Shown here: one piece after another, positions 10,101 to 18,490 of the stretch
Position numbering within the stretch: position 1 is the first letter of the stretch
Layout of the letters: every line of letters begins with the position of its first letter
From: Marivita lacus
GTDB taxonomy: Bacteria; Pseudomonadota; Alphaproteobacteria; Rhodobacterales; Rhodobacteraceae
Length of the DNA: 64,000 bases
Assembly (NCBI RefSeq): GCF_014637725.1
Contig: NZ_BMFC01000015.1
Coordinates: forward strand, 1-64,000
Direction: 5' to 3'
The notes under the pieces: generated by a model
Databases searched by the model: none
Seen by the model: only the letters and a program-made list of their open reading frames with translations
What the model was told of the DNA's origin: nothing
Translations under genes and position numbers: made by a program

Positions 10101-11338
10101 GGTTCGACGGTCTGAGCGCAACTGGCGATGCCGAGAACTCCACAACGGCAACTGTTGGTGAGCTGGAAACCAACCTTCACACCGCTGGCTCGGCGTCGGA
10201 TGATGAAGTCGATACCGTGATCAACGGTGGTGCGGATGACGATCTGATCGTTCTCAGCACGGATGCGGATGGCGACACTCCGGACAACTTCACCGTCAGC
10301 AGCAACAATGCGCTGCTCAACGGTGCGTCGAACGAGACCATCGTCATGACCGGGTCCGATTTCGGTGACGACACGGTGATGAACTTCACCACTGCAGGTG
10401 ATCCGGTTCCGACAACATTTGAGACAGCGGTGTTCGATATCCGTGACAGTGTCTCTGTTGTGTACCCGGTCACTCCTGGTGGTGTGACAGTCGCTATCAT
10501 CACTGGCATTGGAGCTGCTTCGCCGTTGGAAATCACGCTTTCGGAAACCACCGTCACATCCGAGATCGCGGATGAAATCGTTGCAGGCATCAATGCAGCG
10601 GTGGGTTCGGACTTCACGGCATCTGCCACAGGTGACGTGATCACCCTGACAGGTGATGACCCGTCGGCAAGTGCGGCAGGTGTTGGCTTCTCAGTTCAGG
10701 ACCGGGATGATACCGGGACTCTGGCTACCTTCTTTGAGGCAGATCTTGGTGCTCGTACAAACGGGACAACCGTTGTCGACATCTTCACCCTCGAATCGGG
10801 CACGGACTTCCTGGACTTCTCGGACTACCTGACAAGCCTGGAAAGCCCGTCCGGTTCCTCCGCTTCGGAAACCCTGATCGACGTCACGTTGGATTACGGG
10901 ATCGATGCGGATGCGGGCACGGCCGCTGCGAACGAGGTCATCGTTGTTCGTTACACCAACGACACAACCGACCCCGACACCTTCGACAGCCTCTCGGCTG
11001 CTGACATCGCGGCGCTCTACAACAACACGTCGGATTACGACAATGGTGCCTTTGTGCAGGGCAACTTCTCTGCACCGAACGATGCCGATGTCGTGGACGG
11101 TGAGGCAAAGGCCATCCTGATGGTCGAAAATGCCGGCAACCTGGGCGAATACAAAGTGTTCGAACTGTCCTGGAATGCCGCGACCACCTCGCCCACAACC
11201 GATGTGTCTGCGGTAGAGCTGGGTAGCCTCGACTTCGGCGACTCGCTGGAAGGACTGGACGAGGTCAACCTCGTTGGTTCGGACGCCTACAACGATCTTC
11301 TGGACAACGGCTTCGGCGCTTACGCGGTCGTCGTCTAA
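7118..11338 (+). CDS. DUF4214/RTX-like giant secreted protein 1
   Basis: A 1406-aa acidic protein rich in Asp, Gly, Thr and Ser, with no cysteine that I can see. The N-terminus has two DUF4214-type helical units (IYIGYYDRAADPVGEDFW near residues 17-34 and YLNLFNRAPDQAGLEFW near 85-101). The rest is low-complexity beta-rich sequence with scattered calcium-binding RTX-like nonapeptides (GGAGNDRLY near 245; GGGDDSVVV and GAGDDSIFT around 725-790). There is no N-terminal signal peptide, as expected of type I secretion substrates, and the type I ATPase and fusion protein genes lie just downstream. A surface-layer or adhesive role is inferred from size, composition and context. A terminator follows within 50 bp. 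Confidence 0.82.
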   Translation: MALDLSTLTTEQQLAAIYIGYYDRAADPVGEDFWEGAVANPNLSLADIATDFATQPETLIAYPFLSDPTAEEANAFITEVYLNLFNRAPDQAGLEFWSEALLAAIDGTGTLTVGEIILSIIEGAQDSEEGNDRATILNKIEVATTWTNAAEAADIDYTTDTAAQSSAQSIIEGVTDEQATVAAAKSTIDNFFEPAPVPGEEYLLTSATDVINGTSDDDEFNAYIQQNPFAGGVSNSLASADRLDGGAGNDRLYAEITNEFVGASSGVFNPGIDIQPRIKNIEELDFEARDYSSSFFGFGEVLTDGEDFSREEFDGPDVVIDAKNISGHNEIGSYFSDGDLTIENLTTLTKPVAEGGVARNTSDITITMDHTDNFNSDYDASDLTVLFDNDYLLSGQEAEGKVFYFLLDEDAELAGNPNRLNNIDVDGIRFTITNADGTETDVTIESSAANIAGTHQGFVNALQAPLQALIADGTLPAGTTLVLDPTITDFTFIDDGSQSDPIPAMVLTSGDGSQVTATGFSRIEEEIGEYDVYGRFESEFGIEDQPISIDIDLHKVGRGGDGGDLIIGGKAPSVQDGIAGGIEVFNINVLGAGNEDPNGGMTKPSSLGTIQSTLGALDVVNIATDPMFAQGETFASLEVREGFGGTLSLINADAFLGDLTLNGVVNADTITAQGGGDVTLGLNYNGSETDTAYSVTTGGGEDDINVSIDGDALDFANSSFSVSTGGGDDSVVVDMDVNEDGDDDEELNQAILDNVLIETGDGDDFVDLYGNGVANINTGAGDDSIFTDGNPGESGVKAVWAFNFDAVRVDDEGPLGNFDPDDLPGEQTSLAYLGGATVTVILSGAGVDGDLSAGGGVMTADLESDDALGANPFQDGYEASAQINDLINGNNFYGDQRDVNAAIMEAINDDPILSQLLTVSMGSNNTLVITSTTSGDFDASDLRIEIERPDRDSWTAVQTEARSVFSDSTIDVSSVSTADAAAGVDLETSDGADAWFDGLSATGDAENSTTATVGELETNLHTAGSASDDEVDTVINGGADDDLIVLSTDADGDTPDNFTVSSNNALLNGASNETIVMTGSDFGDDTVMNFTTAGDPVPTTFETAVFDIRDSVSVVYPVTPGGVTVAIITGIGAASPLEITLSETTVTSEIADEIVAGINAAVGSDFTASATGDVITLTGDDPSASAAGVGFSVQDRDDTGTLATFFEADLGARTNGTTVVDIFTLESGTDFLDFSDYLTSLESPSGSSASETLIDVTLDYGIDADAGTAAANEVIVVRYTNDTTDPDTFDSLSAADIAALYNNTSDYDNGAFVQGNFSAPNDADVVDGEAKAILMVENAGNLGEYKVFELSWNAATTSPTTDVSAVELGSLDFGDSLEGLDEVNLVGSDAYNDLLDNGFGAYAVVV

Positions 11339-11381
11339 GCGATCTTCGCTTCGGGGGGTCCGCTCCCCGACAGAACATCAG

Positions 11382-11415
11382 GAAAGCCCCCGGTACTCCC
11401 GGGGGCTTTCTCTTT
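11382..11415 (+). terminator. Rho-independent terminator after giant protein 1
   Basis: A 12-bp perfect stem (GAAAGCCCCCGG paired with CCGGGGGCTTTC) with a 5-nt loop, followed by TCTTT, 44 bp after the stop codon. It separates the giant gene from the small downstream gene, which then needs read-through or its own promoter. Confidence 0.85.
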
Positions 11416-11494
11416 GGTGCGGTTTGCATCCTCGGAGCGGTTTGGATAAGCACCGTCCAACGAAAGACATGACATTGCAAAAGGACCCACCCCC

Positions 11495-11686
11495 ATGGCC
11501 AAAGTGACCATCGACGGAAAAGAATACGACACCGACGCGCTCTCCGAAGAGGCGCGCAACAACATGCTCAACACCAAGTATTGCGACGACAAGCTGGCCG
11601 AGCTGAAGCGCGAGATGGCGATCGTCCAGACGGCGCGCAACGCCTATGCGCAGGCGCTGCAGCGCGCGCTGCCCAAGGACGCCTAA
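11495..11686 (+). CDS. DUF6447-like small protein (copy 1)
   Basis: A 63-aa charged, mostly helical protein beginning MAKVTIDGKEYDTDALS and containing QTARNAYAQAL near the C-terminus. It resembles the small DUF6447 family, whose function is unknown. A second gene of exactly the same length and related sequence lies at 23663-23854, also directly behind a DUF4214 giant, so the pairing is repeated in this window. An AAAGGA ribosome site precedes the start. A role as chaperone, secretion helper or partner of the giant proteins is plausible from position only. Confidence 0.72.
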   Translation: MAKVTIDGKEYDTDALSEEARNNMLNTKYCDDKLAELKREMAIVQTARNAYAQALQRALPKDA

Positions 11687-11695
11687 GCGCGTTAT

Positions 11696-11736
11696 GCCTG
11701 CGGTCTTCATGCCGCAGGCCCGCATAGGGTTTTTTC
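11696..11736 (+). terminator. Possible terminator after DUF6447-like gene 1
   Basis: An 8-bp stem, GCCTGCGG paired with CCGCAGGC, is followed after about 10 bases by a run of six T. The gap between stem and T-run makes it weaker than the other terminators here. Confidence 0.45.
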
Positions 11737-11872
11737 ATCACTGTCGGCTATGGCAGGGGATGCAGCTCAATTGCATCACCCGCACGTCTGGTGTATGGAA
11801 TTTGACAATCAGGCGGTTCCCGAGCAGTCAACATCGGAACCGATCAGCTTTAAGCCGAAAGGACGTTCGCGC

Positions 11873-13639
11873 ATGAAAGCCACGTCGCCTCTCAAACAAG
11901 CGTATGGACGGTTCAAGGCGATCATCTTCGCCACGGTGATCTTCAGCTTCTTTTCGAACCTCCTGATGTTTGTCGGGCCGCTTTACATGCTGCAGGTCTA
12001 TGACCGCGTGCTGGCGAGCCGGAACGAATTCACCCTGCTCATGATCACCGGAATCGCCGTGGCCATGCTGGTCACCTACGGCTTTCTGGAATTCATCCGC
12101 TCCAAGATGCTGGTGCGGGCGGGGCTGCAGTTCGACGACATGCTGGCCAACCCGGCCTTCAACCGCGTGGTGCGCAAGCAATTGCTGGCACCGAACTCGG
12201 GCGCGCATGCCACGTTGCAGGATGTGGACCGGGTCCGCGAATTCCTGACGGGGCAGGGGATCCTGGCGTTTTTCGACGCGCCATGGGTGCCGTTGTTCCT
12301 GGCCCTGGTCTTTGCCTTCCATCCATGGCTCGGGCTGGTGGCGACCATCGGTGCGCTGATCATCTTTGCCCTGGCCCTGACCAATGAATTTGCGACCCGC
12401 GGCCTCTTGCAGGAAGCGGGCACCGCCAATGCCGGAGCGGCACATTTCGTCAACACAACTGTGCAGAACGCCGAAGTGATCCGCGCGCTTGGCATGGAAA
12501 AGCCGCTGACCAATCGCTGGCTCAAGCAGCATGACAGCGTGCTTGACGCGCAAGCAAAGGCATCGGGCAGGGCAGGGGCCATCATGGCCTCGACCAAGTT
12601 CGTGCGCATGTCCCTGCAGATCGCCATTCTCGGCATGGGTGCCTATCTGGCGATCCAGCAGCAAATCTCTCCGGGGATCATGATCGCGGCCTCCATCGTC
12701 ATGGGCCGTGCGCTGGCACCTGTTGAACAGGCCGTCGGTCAATGGAAGCAGTTCGTGGCCGCGCGCCAGTCGCACAAGCGCCTGACCGAGATTTTCGAGA
12801 CGCTGGGCGACGAAGAACAGCGCATGCAGTTGCCTGCCCCCAAGGGCAACCTGGTGGTGCAGAACCTGATTGCCTCGGCACCCGGTTCCAAGAAACCGAT
12901 CCTCAAGGGGATCTCGTTCAATGTGGCACAAGGCGAAGTGCTGGCGGTGATCGGCCCAAGCGGGTCCGGCAAGTCGACTCTGGTACGTCACCTTGTTGGT
13001 GCGATGCAGCCTCAATCGGGTGCTGTGCGCCTTGAAGGGGTCGAGTTGCACCATTGGGACAGCGACCAGCTGGGCCGCTACATGGGGTACATGCCGCAGG
13101 ATGTGAAACTGTTCCGGGGCACTGTGTCGGAAAACATCTCGCGCTTTATCGACAATGTCGAGGACAAGGAAATCGTGGCGGCGGCCACCCTGTCGGGCGC
13201 GCATGAGATGATCGCCACGCTGAGCGATGGCTATGACACGGATGTGGGTGATGGCGGCAATGGTCTGTCCGGTGGTCAGCGCCAGCGTGTGGGCCTCGCC
13301 CGTGCGGTGTTCCGCGAACCCAGCCTGATCGTTCTGGACGAGCCGAACTCGAACCTCGACGCCCATGGCGAACAGGCGCTGGCCAATTGCATCCAGGAGA
13401 TGAAGAAGCGCGGCAAGACCGTGATCCTGGTGACCCACAAGGCCAACCTGCTGGCGCTGTCGGACAAGGCCCTGATGCTGGTCAATGGCCAGATCGAGAA
13501 GTTCGGTCCGACCCGAGAGATCTTTGCGCAGGCTCAGCAGCAGGCTGCGGCCCAGCAAGATCAGCAGAAAAAAGAGGCAGCAGCAGCCGGGGCAGGATCT
13601 CCCGCTGTTGTGAGCATGACGGACAAGCCGCGCGCCTGA
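11873..13639 (+). CDS. Type I secretion ABC transporter, PrtD family
   Basis: A 588-aa inner-membrane ABC exporter subunit of a type I secretion system. Hydrophobic helices fill the first ~300 residues, including FATVIFSFFSNLLMFVGPLYMLQVYDRV-type sequence typical of PrtD. The ATPase domain has Walker A GPSGSGKST near 361, signature LSGGQRQRVGLARA near 465 and Walker B LIVLDEPNSNLD near 485. No C39-like peptidase domain is present, so substrates carry uncleaved C-terminal signals. The ATG at 11873 has an AAAGGA site about 10 bp upstream and fits family length; longer in-frame starts add an unlikely extension. The fusion protein gene follows after 46 bp. No outer-membrane TolC-type gene is in the window. 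Confidence 0.9.
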   Translation: MKATSPLKQAYGRFKAIIFATVIFSFFSNLLMFVGPLYMLQVYDRVLASRNEFTLLMITGIAVAMLVTYGFLEFIRSKMLVRAGLQFDDMLANPAFNRVVRKQLLAPNSGAHATLQDVDRVREFLTGQGILAFFDAPWVPLFLALVFAFHPWLGLVATIGALIIFALALTNEFATRGLLQEAGTANAGAAHFVNTTVQNAEVIRALGMEKPLTNRWLKQHDSVLDAQAKASGRAGAIMASTKFVRMSLQIAILGMGAYLAIQQQISPGIMIAASIVMGRALAPVEQAVGQWKQFVAARQSHKRLTEIFETLGDEEQRMQLPAPKGNLVVQNLIASAPGSKKPILKGISFNVAQGEVLAVIGPSGSGKSTLVRHLVGAMQPQSGAVRLEGVELHHWDSDQLGRYMGYMPQDVKLFRGTVSENISRFIDNVEDKEIVAAATLSGAHEMIATLSDGYDTDVGDGGNGLSGGQRQRVGLARAVFREPSLIVLDEPNSNLDAHGEQALANCIQEMKKRGKTVILVTHKANLLALSDKALMLVNGQIEKFGPTREIFAQAQQQAAAQQDQQKKEAAAAGAGSPAVVSMTDKPRA

Positions 13640-13685
13640 TCCGTCCTTATCTGTAGACGATTGCTCTTGAGGAGCCGATACCACA

Positions 13686-14978
13686 ATGGTCAAGAAACCA
13701 AGTCCCAAACCCGTCGCTCTGGCAGGGTATGTCCTGATCTTTCTGACCTTCGGGGTTCTGGGAAGCTGGGCTGCCGTGGCAAAGCTCGACAGTGCCGTCG
13801 TGGCACCTGCGACGATCTCTCTCGAGGGGAACCGCCGGGTCGTGCAGCATTTCGAGGGTGGGATCGTCGAGGAGATCCGCGTCGCCGAAGCGGATCGTGT
13901 CGATCAGGGTGACGTGTTGCTGCGCCTGAGCGCCATCGAGGCGCGTTCCAACCTTGACGTGCTCTCTACCCGTCTGGACGTGGCCCGCATGATCGAAGCG
14001 CGCCTTCTGGCAGAGCGCAAGCTGGAATCGGAAATCGCGTTTCCGGCTGATCTCGTGTCCGGTGAAAACCAGATTGTCGGCGCTGTTCAGGAAGACCAGC
14101 TTGATCTTTTCCGCGAGGGCCGGTCGATCCTGAAATCGCAGGAAGACATCCTGCGTGCGCGGATGGGACAGATCGAGGTGCAGATCGAAGGGTTGGAATT
14201 GCAGAAATCCGCCTTCCAGCGCCGCATCGACAATTACACCGAAATGCTCGAGCGGATGCGCGACGGCGAAAGCCGGGGTCTGATCCAGGGCAACGTGCTC
14301 AGCCAGCGGGAAGACGAGATGATCGAGATCGAGGCCAATCTGGGTCAGGTCATCTCAGATATCGCACAGGCGCGGGCCAGTATCGGTGAGACTGAATTGC
14401 AAATTCTTCAGCTGGCACAGGAATACCGCCAGCGCGCCAATACCGAGCTTGAACAGATCCGCGCCGAGATCAGCGAATTGCTGGAGCGCCGCACGGTTGC
14501 GGCCGATGTGCTCAACCGCACGGAAATCCGCGCTCCGGGGTCCGGGTCGATCCAGAACCTCAAGGTGCATACGGTCGGGTCGGTTGTGCGCCCCGGCGAT
14601 ATCCTGATGGAACTGGTTCCCGAGGATGAAGAATTGGTCATCAATGCGCGCGTGTCGCCGATCGACAAGGACAACGTGGCGCCGGGCCTTTTGACCGAGG
14701 TGCGGTTCACCGCCTTCAAGACCAAGCTGACACCAATCATGCTGGGATCTGTCGAAAGCGTATCCGGCGATGTGATCACGCCAGAAAACCCCAATGATCC
14801 GCCCTATTTTCTGGCGCGCGTGACAGTTGACGAGAATGACATCCCGGAAGAGATCCGGGATCGCATCACGGCAGGCATGCCGGCGGATGTGATCATCACG
14901 ACAGGTGAGCGGACCGTGGCGAATTTCATCGTCTCGCCGCTGATGGATGCTGTGCGCAAGAGCATGATCGAAGAGTGA
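13686..14978 (+). CDS. Type I secretion membrane fusion protein, HlyD/PrtE family
   Basis: A 430-aa adaptor bridging the ABC exporter and an outer-membrane channel. A short cytoplasmic tail is followed by one transmembrane segment (about 11-33) and a lipoyl-like strand pair (VVQHFEGGIVEEIRVAEADRVDQGDVLL). Long helical hairpins follow (about 90-285), then the returning half with TEIRAPGSGSIQNLKVHTVGSVV and GMPADVIITTGERT near the C-terminus. Length and order match the TIGR01843 type. GAGGAG precedes the start. It forms an operon with the PrtD-type gene, and its likely cargoes are the DUF4214/RTX giants on either side. Confidence 0.9.
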   Translation: MVKKPSPKPVALAGYVLIFLTFGVLGSWAAVAKLDSAVVAPATISLEGNRRVVQHFEGGIVEEIRVAEADRVDQGDVLLRLSAIEARSNLDVLSTRLDVARMIEARLLAERKLESEIAFPADLVSGENQIVGAVQEDQLDLFREGRSILKSQEDILRARMGQIEVQIEGLELQKSAFQRRIDNYTEMLERMRDGESRGLIQGNVLSQREDEMIEIEANLGQVISDIAQARASIGETELQILQLAQEYRQRANTELEQIRAEISELLERRTVAADVLNRTEIRAPGSGSIQNLKVHTVGSVVRPGDILMELVPEDEELVINARVSPIDKDNVAPGLLTEVRFTAFKTKLTPIMLGSVESVSGDVITPENPNDPPYFLARVTVDENDIPEEIRDRITAGMPADVIITTGERTVANFIVSPLMDAVRKSMIEE

Positions 14979-15010
14979 TCGCCGGGGCAGGGGCTTCCTG
15001 TCTGTGGCTC

Positions 15011-15060
15011 AATAAAAAAAGCCGACGCTCTGTGTACAGAGCGTCGGCTTTTTTTATTTG
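15011..15060. terminator. Bidirectional terminator between convergent genes
   Basis: A 12-bp perfect stem (GCCGACGCTCTG with CAGAGCGTCGGC, loop TGTA, 15021-15048) is flanked by an A-run upstream and a T-run downstream. It can therefore end transcripts from the type I operon (plus) and from the 15075-16763 gene (minus). Confidence 0.9.
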
Positions 15061-15074
15061 GGTCTGACTGTTGA

Positions 15075-16763
15075 TCAGGCGATCATGTCGAACTGTTCGA
15101 AATCCGCGGCCAATCCGATAAAGGAGATGGTGCGCCCGTCAGTGGCTTCCCACTGGATATATTCTGTCTGACCACCTGTGACGGCTGTTCGGTCGATCAT
15201 GATGACTTCGTTCTCGAGTTCGATGAAGCCGATATCGCCGTCTTTCGCTTCGAGAAACTCGATCAGTCGCAAAGCCAAGGCGTCAAATTCTCTGACACTG
15301 GTGGCACGTTCTGTGGCGGTCGTATCAATCAATTCGAAAATGGCAAAACCGTCGAATTCATTGATGTCAAAGCTGGCCTTGATGGTGGTTTGCCCCAGCT
15401 TGAACTCTTCCATGAGCGGCTGCGGTGCTTGGGAGTTCCTCGAAAGGAACGCGGGCAGGCTGACCGTCTCGCCTTTCAGTCCATCGCTGTCGGACTCCAA
15501 TGCGAAAGAGAGCGCAGTGTCGTCCCTGGCGTCGGTTTTAATGATCGGCGCGTCTTTTTCCGAGGCAGCGGTGTTGTCTCGGACGATTGCCGGGGTGGGG
15601 GACTTGGCTTTGAAAATCGCAGTTTCATCGATGACATCTGCCGTGAGATGAGCAAGATTCTCTTCCAGCTCCACGGCCTGAGCGTCAGATTGGCTCGCGG
15701 CTGTATTTGCCTTGTTCTGAAGATCGTGCATCCCAATGAATTCCGCCAGCATGGTCAACATCGTGCTGTCTGCCGGGTCACCCACCATTTCGCTGTCTGC
15801 ACTGCCCTGTCCGTCGTCTCCGTACTTGGAAAGGCCAAGCTCTTTGAGGCCTTCAAGGACTTTGCGCTGATTTTCGAGCAACACGGTTTCAGACATGAAG
15901 CCCATTGCGATTGCAATGGTGCTGAGGCCAAGGGCAAAGGCATTGTTATGAACAGCCAAACCCTGTTGCTGCGAGCTGTCGCGAAACCCTGAATGACCGG
16001 CTGTATCGATGGGGCCAAACACCGTTTCGGAGCTTGCATCCTTGCCAGTGTGATCAAACCCGACCGAGAAGCCGTCAACATCCACATCCGTCAGGAGTGT
16101 CTGTGTACCGTCCAGCGACACCAGCCCGTCCAAATCCAGCAGGCTGTCCAGATCAGCTTCCGTCTTTTCGGGTGCGAGAAGGACCAGTTCTTCCGAGGCA
16201 AGGAAGAGAGTCCAGATCAGGGCAGCCAGCATGGCCGACGGGTGCAGGCGCACCTTGCCGCCACGCTCAAGCCGGATCACGCGACGTTCCGGGTCGTCTC
16301 CGGACGTGCGAGCTGGAAGGGCCTGATTGGTGAAGTCCGCAATCAGCTCGTTGAAATCTGCACCCCGCAAGGGCCGCAGCACATTGGGGCTGTCCAGAAC
16401 ATAGAGCCCATCGATCCGGCAGAGATGGATGAACACTTCGCCGCTCGGCTGACAGAAGACAAACCACGGATCACCTTCGTCGGTGACGCCGCGATCCGTT
16501 TCCACGGGGACATTGGCCGCATTGAGCAGTTGGCGAACACGGAAGAGATTGGCGAGTTCCTGATTGCTCCAATCCTTCTTCGGATCGGGGAAGAGACCTG
16601 GCAGGGACGTGCGCGCAAGACCACCCAGGCTGACAGCACCATCTTCATTTACGTGAAAGGAGAGCGTCTGGACCTCGTGGTTCAGGAAATGCTGCTCCGA
16701 AGGAGTGTTTCCCTTGTGCGTGAATGAGAGAATTTTCGCCATCTGAGGACTGTCCCGATCCAT
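15075..16763 (-). CDS. Unknown protein with hydrophobic segments, convergent with type I operon
   Basis: A 562-aa acidic protein that I do not recognise. A basic stretch (RRVIRLERGGKVRLHPSAM) precedes a likely transmembrane helix around residues 172-198. A second hydrophobic segment lies near 275-296, and the remainder is polar with a compact C-terminal part. The start at 16763 is preceded by AGGTG at 10 bp; MAKILSF at 16742 is an alternative. An XRE-type regulator gene lies 100 bp upstream on the same strand, and the two may be expressed together. Its position next to the type I operon and giant substrates suggests an accessory or regulatory role, but nothing in the sequence proves that. Confidence 0.6.
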   Translation of the reverse strand: MDRDSPQMAKILSFTHKGNTPSEQHFLNHEVQTLSFHVNEDGAVSLGGLARTSLPGLFPDPKKDWSNQELANLFRVRQLLNAANVPVETDRGVTDEGDPWFVFCQPSGEVFIHLCRIDGLYVLDSPNVLRPLRGADFNELIADFTNQALPARTSGDDPERRVIRLERGGKVRLHPSAMLAALIWTLFLASEELVLLAPEKTEADLDSLLDLDGLVSLDGTQTLLTDVDVDGFSVGFDHTGKDASSETVFGPIDTAGHSGFRDSSQQQGLAVHNNAFALGLSTIAIAMGFMSETVLLENQRKVLEGLKELGLSKYGDDGQGSADSEMVGDPADSTMLTMLAEFIGMHDLQNKANTAASQSDAQAVELEENLAHLTADVIDETAIFKAKSPTPAIVRDNTAASEKDAPIIKTDARDDTALSFALESDSDGLKGETVSLPAFLSRNSQAPQPLMEEFKLGQTTIKASFDINEFDGFAIFELIDTTATERATSVREFDALALRLIEFLEAKDGDIGFIELENEVIMIDRTAVTGGQTEYIQWEATDGRTISFIGLAADFEQFDMIA

Positions 16764-16863
16764 CTAAATCGTACACCTGTATACCTCTGATCGACGCGTC
16801 GATCCAGAGAAGATGCTGTCCGTATAAACCGCCAGGATGTGTCCACAGGGCGGCTGACGAAGG

Positions 16864-17166
16864 TCAGCCAGCGTCTTCGAACAGGATCTGGTAGGTCAGC
16901 GGCTCATAATAGCGCAGAAGTTCTCGTACAAAGCTTCTTGGCTCTTGACCCAGCGCTTCGGCCCATTCGCCGTAGCGATGCGACGGGATCTTGCCGCGGC
17001 CGTTCTCGAGCTGCGAAATGAACGTGTAGTAATCCAGCGACAGCAGGTCGGCGAGATCGCGCTGCGACAGCCCTTTGGCTTCGCGCAGTGATTTCAGCCA
17101 AAGACCCAAAGTCGCTCGCTGTTCTTTTGCCTCTTCCGGCGTCGATTTGTGCAGCTCTGCAAGCAT
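16864..17166 (-). CDS. XRE-family helix-turn-helix regulator
   Basis: A 100-aa protein with a Cro/CI-type helix-turn-helix at about residues 21-75: LKSLREAKGLSQRDLADLLSLDYYTFISQLENGRGKIP. The ~20-residue flanks show no ligand domain. It probably represses or activates the gene 100 bp downstream and may control itself. Small XRE proteins can also be antitoxins, but no toxin-like partner is adjacent. The upstream 1.3 kb is gene-poor. Confidence 0.78.
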   Translation of the reverse strand: MLAELHKSTPEEAKEQRATLGLWLKSLREAKGLSQRDLADLLSLDYYTFISQLENGRGKIPSHRYGEWAEALGQEPRSFVRELLRYYEPLTYQILFEDAG

Positions 17167-18490
17167 GGTTGTACCCTTAATTGGCAGCTTCGGGTGTAAA
17201 GCGCCCGCCCTTTCGAAACGAACACATCCAGTGATTCACTATACAGCAGGATTTTGCCGATGGCAAACATCGTCATGGTTTTGTGAAACAATGTTATCTT
17301 CGTGCTCTGATCGTTGGCAATTTCAAGCGGAATCAGACCAGATTTTGATCGGCCCAAGGGCGCAGCACTGGTTTCGCTATTGTGATCCCTTTTGTAGAAC
17401 CGGAATGCAACTGATTGATTCGCGCCAAAAGCTGCGAGTCAACCCGGGCAATGTCATGACATGTCCCGTGGATTTTGATCCCCGAGCTCGACAGACCTCG
17501 GGTGAGGCCTGGTTGTGTCGACGCTGGTCGAGGGGCAGAAAATCCGTAAGCGTTAAGGCTCTCCGTCTTCGATTGGGCACTCGTCAGAAGACCTGCGCGA
17601 TGTCAGCGCACAATGCTTTATGAGACGCGGCGTATGGAGGGCGCCTTAACGGTGCCGGGCAATCGATGGGCCCCATCTTACCCTTGGGTTGGTGGTGGTA
17701 GACAAACGTCCTCCAGCCTCGCTCTGAAAGGTGTTGTGGTCTGGCGTCTTGCCTCGACAGGATCTCAGCGCGGGGGTAACCCGCTTGTGCTGCCGGGTTC
17801 TCACAACTTGGAAGGCTTCTGGGGCGCACCCCTGCTCTTTGCCGGTCTTGCTTGGCGCGGCGCGTTGGTGTCGGCTGCTGACGGGCGCCAGCCTCCGAGT
17901 GGGGTCGGTGTGCGAAAGCCCCTTGCCATGAGGGTGCATGGAGAAGCGATGCGTCTTGTGTGTACACGACGGTCCAAGTGCTTCGGCCATGATCTGTCGT
18001 TGTCTTTCTTCATTCATTCCGAAAGCCCTTTTGTTTGGGCCTTCCGCATGGTGGTATTGCAGCACATGTATATGCCGATGGAATTCAGTTGGTATTTCGT
18101 TTTCTTTTGGTAGAATCGCAATGCAAGACACCGGCAAAAGAAAACTTTATATATATTAATTATATTAAGATATTTTTTGATAAATTTATATTTTAATTCA
18201 AAAATTAATATCATGAATAATATAAAACGAATGCCGAAATGTTCTGCCCGAAAAGTAATTTTCTGTTTAAAAACAGATATTTACAATTATTTTTGGGAAG
18301 GTATATAAAGCACTGTATATTTCTTCTTGTGGCGCTGCTTTTCACCAATTAAACCCACTTACGGAGCTCTGCGGCCGCCGTATTTGAATCGCATCCTGTG
18401 GGATTCATCTGGGGGGTCGGTTGTGGAGCGACACGTAATCGTTTTTAGGGCACGCCGCTGCGTCCCTGAACCTAAAAGGAAGCTACACTT
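17167..18490. other. Gene-poor 1.3-kb region before giant protein 2
   Basis: The left part (17167-18120) has overlapping reading frames on both strands, rich in Arg/Pro or Trp/Gly, with no recognisable domain; I treat it as non-coding or decayed DNA. From about 18120 to 18340 it becomes strongly AT-rich, typical of the regions before these DUF4214 genes. The last ~190 bp form the leader of the 1598-aa gene. Confidence 0.5.
18300..18332 (+). promoter_or_regulatory. Leader motif shared by the three DUF4214 genes (copy 2)
   Basis: The segment starts GGTATATAAAGCACTGTATA and ends CTTCTTGTGG, 158 bp before the start codon. It matches the minus-strand segment 28508-28538 at about 29 of 32 positions. 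Further matches follow: CACCAATTAAACCCACTTACG here against CATCAATTAAATCCTTACG there, an ATCGTT block and the AAAAGGAA ribosome site. The whole leader therefore seems to have been duplicated with the gene and then partly conserved. Confidence 0.6.

Noticed and set aside
7130-10180. A 1016-codon minus-strand frame antisense to giant protein 1
   Set aside because: It is the mirror of a repetitive Asp/Gly-rich gene; composition (Val/Arg/Cys-rich) and lack of domains show it is a shadow.
11828-13708. A 626-codon minus-strand frame opposite the type I ATPase gene
   Set aside because: Walker and signature motifs are on the plus strand; the antisense frame is an artefact of GC-rich codon use.
17613-18113. 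166-codon plus-strand frame, with competing minus-strand frames
   Set aside because: Trp/Gly/Ser-rich with no domain, no good start and no operon context; treated as non-coding or decayed.
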